Of a stretch of 64,000 bases of DNA, positions 52,331 to 61,962 are shown one piece after another. A program made the position numbers and the translations under genes. Under the pieces are notes generated by a model. The model did no database searches. It worked only from the letters and a program-made list of their open reading frames with translations, and was not told where the DNA came from. The DNA is from CAYSCZ01 sp051155775 (lineage in GTDB: Bacteria; Bacteroidota; Bacteroidia; Cytophagales; Cyclobacteriaceae): positions 1 to 64,000 of the forward strand of contig DAXETV010000016.1 in assembly GCA_051155775.1 (NCBI GenBank). The letters are read 5' to 3'. Numbering within the stretch: position 1 is the first letter of the stretch; each line of letters opens with the position of its first letter.

Positions 52331-53575
52331 ATGCAGTCGGAAGTTATCTTAACCATACTACTGGTAATTATCTCTGTTGATTTTATACTGGACAGGGTAG
52401 TGGTATATCTGGAAGTTAAGTCCTCGAAAAATCCTATTCCAAAAGCACTGGAAGGTATTTATGACGAGGAAAAATATCAAAAGTCACAGGAATATAATCG
52501 TATCCGGGCGCGGTTTGATAACCTCACCTCAACAATCAGTTTTCTGGCTACATTTTTAATATTATGGTTTGGGGCCTTTGGTTGGTTGGATCAGCAATTA
52601 AGGCCTTTTGCCGCCAATGAGATCGTGCTGTCTTTACTTTTTTTTGGTGTGATTTTTCTTGTTTCTGATGTCCTATCGACACCATTTGCCGTCTACAGTA
52701 CTTTTGTAATTGAGGAAAAATTTGGATTTAATAAGACCACTGTCAAAACATTTATCCTTGATAAGCTCAAGGGTTATTTGCTGACCATTATCATCGGAGG
52801 AATATTGATTGGTACCTTATTGCTGCTCATTTATACTATGGGTAGTGATTTCTGGGTTTATTTCTGGATAGTAGCAGCTTCTTTTATCATTTTTATGAAT
52901 GCTTTTTATACCACATGGATTGTACCTTTATTCAATAAGCTCAAGCCAATAGAGGATGGTGAGTTGAAATCGTCTATTTTTAAATATGCAGAAAAGGTGC
53001 GCTTTCCCTTAAAAAATATTTTTGTGATTGATGGTTCTAAGCGATCGAGTAAAGCCAATGCATTTTTTTCTGGACTGGGCAAGAATAAAAAGGTGGTTTT
53101 GTATGATACTTTAATCAAAAACCACTCAGTTGATGAATTGACCGCTGTTTTTGCCCATGAGGTTGGACATTATAAAAGGAAGCATATCGTGTGGAGTTTG
53201 ATTTTAAGTGTTTTACAAGTTGGGTTCATGCTTTATTTACTCTCTTTAATGGTTTTTAATCCGCAGGTTTCATATGCTATGGGAGGTTCAGTAAGTGTTA
53301 TGCATTTAAATATCATTGCATTTGGTATTTTGTTTTCGCCGGTTTCTGAGGTCACTGGTATTCTAACCAATATGTTTAGTCGTAAGAATGAATATGAGGC
53401 TGATGAGTATGCTGTCAAGTCTTTTAAAAAAGAACCATTGCAAGAGGCTTTAAAGAAACTTTCTGCGAATCATCTCAGTAACCTGACCCCTCATCCATTA
53501 AATGTTTTTTTAAATTATTCCCATCCAACCTTACTGCAACGTGTGTTGGCTATGGAAAAAGCCAGTAAGCGTTGA
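52331..53575 (+). CDS. M48 metalloprotease, Ste24/CAAX prenyl protease 1-like
   Basis: A 414-residue integral membrane zinc protease. Several membrane helices (about 8-25, 65-85, 95-120, 150-200) surround the active site, and the zinc motif HEVGH is at 276-280 with the third ligand Glu in NEYEADEYA (about 353). The order (long N-terminal CAAX_prenyl_N domain, then peptidase M48) matches Ste24 rather than HtpX. The substrate in bacteria without prenylated CAAX proteins is unknown; membrane quality control is likely. Its stop codon abuts the stop of gpsA on the other strand. Confidence 0.93.
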   Translation: MQSEVILTILLVIISVDFILDRVVVYLEVKSSKNPIPKALEGIYDEEKYQKSQEYNRIRARFDNLTSTISFLATFLILWFGAFGWLDQQLRPFAANEIVLSLLFFGVIFLVSDVLSTPFAVYSTFVIEEKFGFNKTTVKTFILDKLKGYLLTIIIGGILIGTLLLLIYTMGSDFWVYFWIVAASFIIFMNAFYTTWIVPLFNKLKPIEDGELKSSIFKYAEKVRFPLKNIFVIDGSKRSSKANAFFSGLGKNKKVVLYDTLIKNHSVDELTAVFAHEVGHYKRKHIVWSLILSVLQVGFMLYLLSLMVFNPQVSYAMGGSVSVMHLNIIAFGILFSPVSEVTGILTNMFSRKNEYEADEYAVKSFKKEPLQEALKKLSANHLSNLTPHPLNVFLNYSHPTLLQRVLAMEKASKR

Positions 53576-54634
53576 TCAGGTAATGGGCATGAAATCTACC
53601 TCTGGCTTTTGCGGATATCGCATCAGGTAGTCATTTGCTTCCTGAACGGTAATTTTACTGTGAATGATGTTATGTAGTGTTTCTGTTATAGGACATCTAA
53701 CCTTGTAGGTTTTAGACAGTGCATAGACTAATTCAATGGTATTTAATCCCTCAGCGGTTTCTTCCATAGTGCCTTTGATTTGTGCTGTGGTTTCGCCTTT
53801 GGCCAGGCGATAGCCCACAGTAAAATTTCTACTAAGCGGGCTGTTACAGGTTGCAATTAAATCACCCACCCCGGCCAACCCGAGAAATGCTTCCAGGTTA
53901 CCTCCCAATGCATTACCAATTCGGACCATTTCCACCAAGCCCCGACTTATTAATAATGATTTAGCATTCTCACCAAGATCAAGGCCGCTTATAATCCCTG
54001 AACCTATCGCTATAATATTTTTCAGGACACCACATAATTCAATGCCAATCAGGTCATTGCTTCCGTAGATCAAAAAACGATTATTTCTTAGAAGCTTTTG
54101 TCCAACCACAATTACTTCATTAAAATGGCTTGCTATAACCGTTCCGGCCGGCTTGGATTGCGCTATCTCTTTGGCCAGATTAGGGCCGGCGAGACAACCT
54201 ACCCTTACTACCGCACTCTCTTCGAGGATTACTTCACTCATGGTTTTTACATGTTCCCTTGTGAGTTCCGTAGATTGGTTGAAATTGTTAATTACAGTAT
54301 CCAGGCCTTTTGTCCCGTGGATCAGGATGTGATATGGTTTAAGGAATAATCCCAATTGTCGCAACATTGGCCGAAAATAAAGGGAAGGCACTATTGGGAA
54401 AATTATATCACAGTTTTCCGCCACCTTTTGATAATCAGTGGTTAGCGAAATGCTAGGGAGTATAGGCTGGCCTGCAGCCATGCTTGTAGACCTTATTTCT
54501 TCAAGCTGGTTTTTATCTTTTACCAACAGGAGCACATTGTTTTTTTCTGCAATGATATTAGCGATAGTTGTTCCAAAACTACCAGCCCCTACGACCCCGA
54601 TTGGTTTATGCTGCAATGACTTTTTCGAGTCCAT
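53576..54634 (-). CDS. gpsA: NAD(P)H-dependent glycerol-3-phosphate dehydrogenase
   Basis: A 352-residue enzyme that makes sn-glycerol-3-phosphate from dihydroxyacetone phosphate. The Rossmann motif GAGSFGT (16-22) and LAGPNLAKEIAQ, the catalytic Lys in VLKNIIAIGSGI and NAKSLLISRGL are present. C-terminal motif GLAGVGDLIATCNSPLSRNF is intact. The gene starts 29 bp inside the acyltransferase gene, so the two are translationally linked and supply and use the same intermediate for phospholipid synthesis. Confidence 0.95.
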   Translation of the reverse strand: MDSKKSLQHKPIGVVGAGSFGTTIANIIAEKNNVLLLVKDKNQLEEIRSTSMAAGQPILPSISLTTDYQKVAENCDIIFPIVPSLYFRPMLRQLGLFLKPYHILIHGTKGLDTVINNFNQSTELTREHVKTMSEVILEESAVVRVGCLAGPNLAKEIAQSKPAGTVIASHFNEVIVVGQKLLRNNRFLIYGSNDLIGIELCGVLKNIIAIGSGIISGLDLGENAKSLLISRGLVEMVRIGNALGGNLEAFLGLAGVGDLIATCNSPLSRNFTVGYRLAKGETTAQIKGTMEETAEGLNTIELVYALSKTYKVRCPITETLHNIIHSKITVQEANDYLMRYPQKPEVDFMPIT

Positions 54635-56267
54635 AACCTTCCATCCGATTATGGTAGTAATATAATGTGTTCATATCTTGAATAATAATTTTACCATTTT
54701 TCTCAATTAATGGCCTTTTTGCATGGTACATCCCAAGATTTTTGAGCCCATGACCGATTACCTCATCTAGTGGCTTTTTCATATGAGTAGCCACCCTGAC
54801 CTTGTTTTTTTGATTCAATTCAAATATTTCTTCCCTAAGAGAATCGAAGTAAGCTTTAAAATCCTCATAATCAATTACAAGGTCCTCAGCCGGTATTCTC
54901 AACAGGCTATAAAGGTCTAATTTATCATTTTTTATCCTCAAATATTCAAAAGCGGTAAATGCAACCAGGTGGCTCGAAAAAACCCGGTTGTATTTATGGT
55001 ATTCTTCAACTATACGTTGGGCAAGGATTCTGTTATACTCATGTTCCCTCTGATGGTCGATATTTATAATGCCATCATAAATAAAATAATCCTTAGTATC
55101 TACAGGGTTACCCTGATGATCAAAACTATTTCCATTATCATCCACATAATTACCCAGTACATCCATGCCTTTACCAATGGAAACAGATATATCAGATCCT
55201 TTGGTGAAAAACTTGAATAAAAAGGTGGCAATTTTGTAAGAATTTGAATATTCATCATTTTCCACGTAATATCTTTCCTGGCCTTCTTTTTTTAGGAATT
55301 CATTAATTAATACCGGTGCCTCGAGTGTAAAGTGATAATTGATAACCACAGGCACCAGAAAAACTTTTCTTTTTAGATTTTTCTGATAAATGGTTCTTTG
55401 CGCTTCTATCACTGTGGCAAGTAGGCCCTTTTTTATATTTTTTTCTATCCTTCCCGATCTTGAACGGGTGCCTCCGGGAAAAAACAAACTATGGTAACCA
55501 TTCTCAATCGACATTCGGGAATAGGCTTTGAGGGTCTCGAGATAAATGGGGTTCTTTTTCCTTCTATCCACCTTATAGGCACCCAGGCTATTCATAAAAT
55601 AAGCGATGATCTTTATGTTGAATAGGTTCAGTCCTGCACCATAAATAAAAGGTGGTAATCCTAAAAATTGTATGACCCAGCCAATAAGAATAGAATCAAG
55701 GTTACTGAAATGAGTGGGAACCATAACCAACGTGCCTTTTTTTGCCAGGTTTCGGATATGATCTTTCTCTCCGGTTATGTGTATTTTATCATCAAGATCG
55801 AGTTGTCTGCTGAAAAGTGAGGCAAAGCCTTTTACTCTTGCCGCATTTAGGAGCCTGGCAAATCCGAAGGTAACAACCCTTCTGGCAAACTGATAGGAGG
55901 TCTTTTTGAAGTTACCGGCAATTTCATTGGCATAGCGGTCTATAATCTCTTTTAAGATCTCATCAAGTACTTGCTCCTCGTCATCATGTTGACTATCAAT
56001 TTGGATTAATTTTTTTTGAAGTTGTTTCCAGTATTGTTTTTCATCTTTGGGGTCTATCTTCCACGGATTGGTCTTTATCCTGACTTTTTCACGGTAGATT
56101 GTCATTTCCAGCTCTTCCCTAAGCTTGTCCCAATGGTATAATTTGATGTTTTGGTAGCTGTCTCTTATGACTTCCCGGATAAAATCCTTTCTATTGCGAG
56201 AAAATTGAACGATTGGCCAATCTTTCGTTTTTGGAATAACTTCACTATATCTAGTTTTTTTAGTCAT
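54606..56267 (-). CDS. glycerol-3-phosphate/lysophosphatidate acyltransferase family protein
   Basis: A 553-residue protein of the PlsB/PlsC acyltransferase superfamily. The catalytic motif HFSNLD (H186, D191) and the phosphate-binding motif FPGGTRS (263-269) are in the central domain (about 165-330). A helical region precedes it, and a C-terminal helical domain with no known motif follows. Gene order (acyltransferase, then gpsA overlapping by 29 bp) argues that it acylates glycerol-3-phosphate made by GpsA. It lacks the large PlsB N-terminus, so substrate class (glycerol-3-phosphate or lyso-form) is inferred. The 73-bp gap above it separates it from the PhzF-like gene. Confidence 0.85.
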   Translation of the reverse strand: MTKKTRYSEVIPKTKDWPIVQFSRNRKDFIREVIRDSYQNIKLYHWDKLREELEMTIYREKVRIKTNPWKIDPKDEKQYWKQLQKKLIQIDSQHDDEEQVLDEILKEIIDRYANEIAGNFKKTSYQFARRVVTFGFARLLNAARVKGFASLFSRQLDLDDKIHITGEKDHIRNLAKKGTLVMVPTHFSNLDSILIGWVIQFLGLPPFIYGAGLNLFNIKIIAYFMNSLGAYKVDRRKKNPIYLETLKAYSRMSIENGYHSLFFPGGTRSRSGRIEKNIKKGLLATVIEAQRTIYQKNLKRKVFLVPVVINYHFTLEAPVLINEFLKKEGQERYYVENDEYSNSYKIATFLFKFFTKGSDISVSIGKGMDVLGNYVDDNGNSFDHQGNPVDTKDYFIYDGIINIDHQREHEYNRILAQRIVEEYHKYNRVFSSHLVAFTAFEYLRIKNDKLDLYSLLRIPAEDLVIDYEDFKAYFDSLREEIFELNQKNKVRVATHMKKPLDEVIGHGLKNLGMYHAKRPLIEKNGKIIIQDMNTLYYYHNRMEGYGLEKVIAA

Positions 56268-56340
56268 AAAAATTCCTACGAGAGTAAAAATAATGGGATG
56301 TTTACGATTATCAGGTAATTGTAGCTGAATTATATCACAA

Positions 56341-57246
56341 TCAATAATCTAAATATAGCTGGCCCTGTCCTGCATGCACACATTCACCACTAATTTTCAC
56401 TGCATCGATTTCCTTTTCCTGTGATTGGGATACATCTATGTAAATAGTGCTCGGCCGCTCCATCTCAAAGCCCTGCTCACTTTGAATTTCACCCGCCGGC
56501 AATAAATTGTAATTAACCAAATAGCTCCCAAGCGGGCCGTTCGCCGAGCCAGTGGCCGGATCTTCCAGCACGCCTAGTCCCGGTGCAAACATTCTACCAT
56601 GTACGTTGCTGTTTGTATTGACAGTTTCTAATGTAAATGTATAAATGCTTTCAACGCCTGATTTGGCCAATTCATGCCACTTTGTAAGATTAAAATTAAT
56701 GGATTGGACAGCTTGTAATGAATTTATCGGAATAAAGGTGTAATTAAGGCCGCAGGAAACAGTTTGGATTGGTACTTTTTTACTTATGTCCCTGGGTGCT
56801 AAACCCAATAGCGCCGCAAAGTCAGCTATGTTATCATACTTGTTTTTGAATTCAGGCAAAGGAGCTTCCATGGTCACCTTTCTTGGGATATCTTTTTCAA
56901 TGAGAATTTCCACATTAATGGGGCCGATGCCCTCTTCCAGAACCAGGCTATACTGATTAGCCCCTGAAGGATAGTTTATTCTGCGCATCAGAATGAAAGT
57001 GCCTCCAATGGTCGGGTGGCCAGCTGTGGGGAGTTCTTTCTCAGGAGTAAATATTTCAAATTTATAATCACAACCTGCTTTGTATGAAGGACTTATATAA
57101 ACCGTCTCAGATAAGTTCAGCTCTTTTGCAATGCTTTGTTTTTTATCGTTTGGTACCACCTGACCATCCAGAAATACTGCTAAAGGATTTCCACCAAACA
57201 TTTTATTCGTGAACACATCAAGCAAAAAGTATTCTAACTTTACCAT
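56341..57246 (-). CDS. PhzF-family isomerase-like protein
   Basis: A 301-residue member of the PhzF/diaminopimelate-epimerase superfold. The active-site Glu in LNLSETVYI (near residue 47), the motifs FTNKMFGGNPLAVFLDG and AGHPTIGG in the first half and GVLEDPATGSANGP in the second match the family. Named after phenazine synthesis, but most members have unknown isomerase roles; there are no phenazine genes here. It is a single gene with no close partner. Confidence 0.9.
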   Translation of the reverse strand: MVKLEYFLLDVFTNKMFGGNPLAVFLDGQVVPNDKKQSIAKELNLSETVYISPSYKAGCDYKFEIFTPEKELPTAGHPTIGGTFILMRRINYPSGANQYSLVLEEGIGPINVEILIEKDIPRKVTMEAPLPEFKNKYDNIADFAALLGLAPRDISKKVPIQTVSCGLNYTFIPINSLQAVQSINFNLTKWHELAKSGVESIYTFTLETVNTNSNVHGRMFAPGLGVLEDPATGSANGPLGSYLVNYNLLPAGEIQSEQGFEMERPSTIYIDVSQSQEKEIDAVKISGECVHAGQGQLYLDY

Positions 57247-57336
57247 AATGAATACTAAAAAATAATAACCTCGTTAAAAATTACTCCAAAGCAAGTAATA
57301 TCCTGGATAAACACAAAATAGGTGTAAAAACAATTA

Positions 57337-57367
57337 TTTGTTTAGTATACTTTCAATGCTATAATTG
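57337..57367 (+). promoter_or_regulatory. Bacteroidota promoter before polyprenyl synthetase
   Basis: TTTG (57337-57340) and TATAATTG (57360-57367) are 19 bp apart and match the TTTG / TAnnTTTG consensus with one mismatch. The predicted start of transcription is only a few bases before the ATG at 57379, giving a very short leader. Confidence 0.5.
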
Positions 57368-57378
57368 CACACAGTAAT

Positions 57379-58353
57379 ATGTCCAGCTCCCTTAAAGACA
57401 TCCAAAGGCCCATTGCTGATCAGATGAATGATTTCGAAAAACGCTTTCGAAGTTCAATGAAGAGTAATGTGATGCTATTGGATAAAATTTTTTCCTATAT
57501 CGTTAAGCGCAAGGGCAAACAAATGCGGCCAATGTTTGTATTCTTAAGCGCGGGGATAAACGGGGAAATCAATGACTCTACTTATCGAGGTGCTTCTTTA
57601 ATCGAACTTCTACACACGGCTTCTTTGGTTCATGACGATGTGGTCGATGACGCAAATTACCGACGTGGCTTTTTCTCTATCAATGCCCTTTGGAAAAATA
57701 AAATAGCAGTTTTGGTGGGTGATTTTCTTTACTCAAGGGGCATGCTACTGGCTTTAGAAAATGATGATTTTGAGCTCTTAAAAATTGTCTCTAATGCAGT
57801 GAAAGAGATGAGTGAAGGGGAGTTAATGCAGATTGAGAAAGCGCGCAAACTAGACATCACCGATGAGATCTATTTTGAAATTATTAAGCAAAAAACAGCC
57901 AGCTTGATAGCCTCCTGCTGTAAGGTTGGAGCCGCTTCTGTAGGGGCTTCGCAGGAGATAGTCAACAAGTTTGGTGAATTTGGGGAAAAAGTTGGTATAG
58001 CTTTTCAAATAAAAGATGATCTTTTTGATTATGGCGCACTTGCCATAGGCAAGCCGGTGGGTATTGATATAAAAGAGCGAAAAATGACATTGCCTTTAAT
58101 TTATGCTTTAAGACATGCTGACTGGCAAAAAAAGAACAGTATAAGGCATATCGTACGAAATGAAAGTCATAAACCGAAAAAAGTAAAAGAAGTAATAGAT
58201 TATGTCAAAGCGTCGGGTGGTATACAATATACCCAAAAAATAATGGATGAATATTTGGAAAATGCTATTCAGATACTCAATTCATTTCCTGCCTCTCCTT
58301 ATAAAGAAGCACTACATCAATTGGTTCAATATACCATCCAAAGGACAAAATAA
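57379..58353 (+). CDS. polyprenyl diphosphate synthase
   Basis: A 324-residue trans-isoprenyl diphosphate synthase that elongates allylic diphosphates with isopentenyl diphosphate. The first Asp-rich motif is DDVVD (86-90) followed by DDANYRRG, and the second is KDDLFDY (about 212-218); the KGKQMRP block that binds IPP is present. The product chain length (for example octaprenyl for menaquinone) cannot be read safely, because the residues before the first motif (ELLHTASLVH) allow a long chain. It is a single gene followed 78 bp later by the pyruvate-kinase-like gene. Confidence 0.92.
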   Translation: MSSSLKDIQRPIADQMNDFEKRFRSSMKSNVMLLDKIFSYIVKRKGKQMRPMFVFLSAGINGEINDSTYRGASLIELLHTASLVHDDVVDDANYRRGFFSINALWKNKIAVLVGDFLYSRGMLLALENDDFELLKIVSNAVKEMSEGELMQIEKARKLDITDEIYFEIIKQKTASLIASCCKVGAASVGASQEIVNKFGEFGEKVGIAFQIKDDLFDYGALAIGKPVGIDIKERKMTLPLIYALRHADWQKKNSIRHIVRNESHKPKKVKEVIDYVKASGGIQYTQKIMDEYLENAIQILNSFPASPYKEALHQLVQYTIQRTK

Positions 58354-58430
58354 GTAAAAGAAAGTATCAAATATCATTGTTTGGTTATTGAATCTTAGGC
58401 ACATTTAGTGATACTTTTCACCTTATCGTC

Positions 58431-60239
58431 ATGAAAATAAAACCAGATAAAATAAATAAAATAATCAAAGAGCTGGACGATATACTTGCTAATATCAAGA
58501 AAGAGGAGAAGAAGTGCGCTGACTTTCTTGGCCTGGTTTGTAATGAATATAAAAAAAGTGCTAACAACCTGGTTCATTACCGGGGCTTAAGGAAAAAAGA
58601 CATCACTTCTTTACAAAAAAAACTGGGCCATATGGGTTTATCCAGGCTTGCAAAAGCTGAAGCACATTTAAAAGCAAGTATACTTACCAATAAATTTATT
58701 CTTCAAAAATTAATTGATGAAGATGGTAAGCAGTCAGCAAAATCAGGATTATCCATTAAAAACGGACAAAAATTATTGTCTAAGCACACTACAGACCTGT
58801 TAGGATTTCGGTCCAGAGGACGAAGGGTAAGGATAATGGTAACCCTGCCATCTGAAACGGCTTCCGACTACCAAATTGTACACGACCTGGTGGCCTCCGG
58901 AATGAATGTCGCCCGGATCAATTGTGCCCACGATACTGAAGCAGACTGGCTTAAAATGATCGAGCATATTAAAATGGCCAGTAAAAAATTACACAAGGGT
59001 GTTAAAATAAGCATGGACCTGGCAGGCCCAAAAATCAGGACTGGTAAAATCATACCGGGGCCAAAAGTGAAAAAATTCCGCCCGGACAGAGACAGCTTTG
59101 GAAGAACGATCCATCCGGCGTCCATCCGTTTAGTTGGCAATGCTGCCCTGAGGGCCAATAACGAAATACCTGTCGATGATCAGTGGTTAAAAACCCTGAA
59201 GATCAATGATCAAATAAGCTTTGAAGATACCAGGGGAAAATACCGTACCATATCCATATGGGCACTAGAACGGGACGCTGTCATTGCTCACAGCTATGAT
59301 ACCTGCTATATCGCCACCGGTACAAAATTTTATAATGGAGCCCATGATACGGAAGTTGGTGAGCTGCCCTATCATGAAGAATCACTAAATATTCATCAGA
59401 ATGATCGCGTTAAGCTTTGCAAGGACATTATGGATGGTCAGCCAGCTCAGTATGACAAGGATGGAAATCTGTTAAGGCATGCCAGGTTATCATCCACACT
59501 ACCGGAAATTGTAGATGAATTGAAAGTTAATGAAAAGGTTATGTTTGACGATGGGAAAATCACCGGGGTAGTGGAAGAAAAAAGTGACTCTGTAGCAATT
59601 ATTCGTATTACCCATGCCAAGGGGGGAAGTGCTTCCCTGAAAGCTGATAAAGGTATTAACATGCCGCAGACTAAGCTCAATATTCCCGGATTAACCGATA
59701 AAGATAAAAAGGACCTGAGGTTTGTAGCCCAACATGCTGATATTGTAAACTTTTCTTTCGTCAATCACCCCGATGATGTGAAGCTTTTACTTAAAGAACT
59801 TGAATTTTTAGGTGTGAAAGACAAGATTGGAATAATCTTAAAAATCGAAACACAACGTGCTTTTAACAACCTCACAGATATCCTGCTTACAGCCATGCAA
59901 ACCGGTCCGATAGGAGTGATGATAGCCAGGGGGGACCTGGCCATTGAAACAGGTTGGGAGAACATCGGGCGGGTACAGAATGAGATCCTTGGGTTATGCA
60001 GTGCCGGGCATATACCGGTGGTATGGGCTACCCAGGTATTGGAAAACCTGGCTAAAAAAGGCATTCCTTCCCGCTCTGAGATCACCGATGCCGCTTCATC
60101 ACTACAAGCTGAATGTGTTATGCTCAACAAAGGGCCATTCATCAATCAGGCCATAACTTTGTTGGATACTATTTTAAGGGATATGGACCATTACATTGAC
60201 AAACGGGCGCCATTGCTGCCGGAATTAGAGGAGTTTTAG
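58431..60239 (+). CDS. pyruvate-kinase-like protein with helical N-terminal extension
   Basis: A 602-residue protein. Residues 1-130 are a basic helical extension not found in ordinary pyruvate kinase. The barrel starts at RRVRIMVTLP (131-140), with SGMNVARINCAHD (157-168), MDLAGPKIRTG (195-205), LKIETQRAFNNL and GVMIARGDLAIETGWENI, corresponding to the KIE and ARGDLG metal site. The PK nucleotide-like WATQVLENLAKKGIPSRSEITD is present, but the usual SGETA is replaced by LNKGPF and the C-terminal regulatory domain is missing. This matches an atypical pyruvate kinase family, found in some bacteria, whose reaction is not certain. Whether it makes pyruvate and ATP should not be assumed. Confidence 0.8.
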   Translation: MKIKPDKINKIIKELDDILANIKKEEKKCADFLGLVCNEYKKSANNLVHYRGLRKKDITSLQKKLGHMGLSRLAKAEAHLKASILTNKFILQKLIDEDGKQSAKSGLSIKNGQKLLSKHTTDLLGFRSRGRRVRIMVTLPSETASDYQIVHDLVASGMNVARINCAHDTEADWLKMIEHIKMASKKLHKGVKISMDLAGPKIRTGKIIPGPKVKKFRPDRDSFGRTIHPASIRLVGNAALRANNEIPVDDQWLKTLKINDQISFEDTRGKYRTISIWALERDAVIAHSYDTCYIATGTKFYNGAHDTEVGELPYHEESLNIHQNDRVKLCKDIMDGQPAQYDKDGNLLRHARLSSTLPEIVDELKVNEKVMFDDGKITGVVEEKSDSVAIIRITHAKGGSASLKADKGINMPQTKLNIPGLTDKDKKDLRFVAQHADIVNFSFVNHPDDVKLLLKELEFLGVKDKIGIILKIETQRAFNNLTDILLTAMQTGPIGVMIARGDLAIETGWENIGRVQNEILGLCSAGHIPVVWATQVLENLAKKGIPSRSEITDAASSLQAECVMLNKGPFINQAITLLDTILRDMDHYIDKRAPLLPELEEF

Positions 60240-60273
60240 GAGAATAGATGATATTTATTCCTTTAACACATAA

Positions 60274-60810
60274 TCACGGGTAATCATTAACAACCTTTCC
60301 AATAAAGGTGTGTAGGTCCTTCTCATCCCATACCGGCAGCGACCTTAACCCATTAATTGTTCCATACAATAGCTGCGTAGCTTCCCGGTTGAAGTCAGGG
60401 AGCTTTTTTTGCAAAGCCTGATGGTAGTGGTTGGTCAGTTGATCATAGGAATCATGAACCATGCGTTGAATGTTTAAGTCATCATCCATGCACTCATTAT
60501 TAATTTTAAATACAAAGCAAGGAGTCTTCCTGTAGGAATCCGGGCAGGAGAATACCGCCAGGATGTATTCCGATGTAGATAATTTTACATCCTGTTTTTC
60601 AAGATCGGATGTGGTAATGGATAGATAATGCTTAAGACATGCGTCTAGCAAAGCGCTTTTACTGGCAAATGAATGGTAAAAGGATGACTTGCTTAGGTTT
60701 AGATGGGAAAGCAGGGTTGATAATGTGGTACGGTAGTACCCAAACCGGTTGAAGAGTTTTAACGCCGCATCCACACTATGTTCGGGATTGAATTTCTTTT
60801 TTCTGGGCAT
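60274..60810 (-). CDS. TetR/AcrR-family transcriptional regulator
   Basis: A 178-residue regulator. The N-terminal helix-turn-helix (about 8-55) reads ALKLFNRFGYYRTTLSTLLSHLNLSKSSFYHSFASKSALLDACL, and the remainder is a ligand-binding helical domain of TetR_C type. It diverges from a small membrane protein and an alpha/beta hydrolase, so it may repress those genes in response to a small molecule that the hydrolase handles. No clear palindrome was found in the 101-bp gap. Confidence 0.9.
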   Translation of the reverse strand: MPRKKKFNPEHSVDAALKLFNRFGYYRTTLSTLLSHLNLSKSSFYHSFASKSALLDACLKHYLSITTSDLEKQDVKLSTSEYILAVFSCPDSYRKTPCFVFKINNECMDDDLNIQRMVHDSYDQLTNHYHQALQKKLPDFNREATQLLYGTINGLRSLPVWDEKDLHTFIGKVVNDYP

Positions 60811-60911
60811 ATTATTTTTTTTACAAGCTTAAATCACAATTCTTTAATCTGCTGTTGAAAACTATTTTAATACTATGTCTTATAATTAAAAACCAGCAAA
60901 GGAAAATCATT

Positions 60912-61100
60912 ATGACATCAGGACAATTTTACAGGGCCACTCACTTCGCATTTCATGTTTGGTCATTGTCCATATTTTTTGGATTAGTATATTACTCCCA
61001 TAATGGGGTAGATATAGAAGTGCTGTTTATCAATTCGTGTTATGCTTTAGGCGCTGCTTACATTATTTATTTTATTTGGAAAGCCATAAAACCCAATTAA
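60912..61100 (+). CDS. 62-residue small membrane protein
   Basis: Starting at the ATG at 60912 the protein is MTSGQFYRATHFAFHVWSLS..., 62 residues with two predicted membrane helices (about 14-30 and 38-58). The frame is open 19 codons further up, but those residues look like untranslated leader. It lies between the TetR regulator (divergent) and the alpha/beta hydrolase (37 bp downstream, same strand) and is probably co-transcribed with the latter. No family is recognised. Confidence 0.65.
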   Translation: MTSGQFYRATHFAFHVWSLSIFFGLVYYSHNGVDIEVLFINSCYALGAAYIIYFIWKAIKPN

Positions 61101-61137
61101 CCAGTAAACATATCGCTTAGAATATGCTTATTGCAAT

Positions 61138-61962
61138 GTGGCAAACACATTGCATCATCAGGTTTACAAAAATCCAACTGCAAGTAAATGGTTGGTTTTT
61201 ATCCATGGTGCAGGGGGCAATACCCGTACCTGGAAGCATCAGGTTGAGGTTTTGGAGCCGCATTTTAATTTACTGGTACTGGACCTTAGAGACCATGGCA
61301 AGTCAAAAGATATAGAACCTCCTGCCAATGAGTATACGTTCGATCTGATTGCTGGGGATGTCATAAAAGTGTTAAACCAACAGGGTATAACTTCTGCTGT
61401 TTTTATTTCACTTTCCCTGGGCAGCGTGGTGTTGCAAAAGATTTACAACAAATATCCTGATTTGATTAAAGGCATTGTAATGGTTGGCGGAGTATTCTGG
61501 GTGAACTGGAAAATCAGGTTGTTTGTATCCCTGGCTCATATTTTCAATCACTTTTTACCTTACCGCTGGATGTACAGATTATTTGCCTGGCTGGTTATGC
61601 CCAAACCCAATCACCAGGTTTCAAGGAATTTCTTTGTACAGGAGTCAAAAAAGTTATCCGCAAATGAATATTTGAAATGGGTAGGTTTGTATGGTGAGTT
61701 TTATGGCTTGTTAAAGCATTATGCTGATATGCAAATAAATTCACCGATGCTAATCGTGATGGGTGCGGAGGATTGGGTGTTTTTAGATGCAGCTAATAAA
61801 TATGCAGCTGCTCAAATAAATGCCGAAATTAGAACAATGCCCGCTTGCGGACATGTTTGCCACCTGGATAATCCCTTCTTATTCAATGATATTTTACTTA
61901 AGTTTCTAACAAAATATTATCTTTCAGATAATGCCGGTAATTCGGTTATGGGATTTAAATAA
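61138..61962 (+). CDS. alpha/beta hydrolase
   Basis: A 274-residue hydrolase with a GTG start. The oxyanion hole HGAGGNTRTW (about 24-33) and HGKS follow the alpha/beta fold. The nucleophile elbow is SLSLGS rather than the usual GxSxG, the acid is in GAEDWVF and the His in CGHVCHLDNP. This variant elbow (Ser in place of the first Gly) is tolerated in some family members. Lid region between 130 and 190 is hydrophobic, suggesting a lipophilic ester substrate. The 3' end overlaps the cryptochrome gene on the other strand by 46 bp. Confidence 0.85.
   Translation: MANTLHHQVYKNPTASKWLVFIHGAGGNTRTWKHQVEVLEPHFNLLVLDLRDHGKSKDIEPPANEYTFDLIAGDVIKVLNQQGITSAVFISLSLGSVVLQKIYNKYPDLIKGIVMVGGVFWVNWKIRLFVSLAHIFNHFLPYRWMYRLFAWLVMPKPNHQVSRNFFVQESKKLSANEYLKWVGLYGEFYGLLKHYADMQINSPMLIVMGAEDWVFLDAANKYAAAQINAEIRTMPACGHVCHLDNPFLFNDILLKFLTKYYLSDNAGNSVMGFK

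Noticed and set aside
59765..60145. 126-codon open frame opposite the pyruvate-kinase-like gene
   Set aside because: Shadow of the plus-strand gene; no domain or start context.
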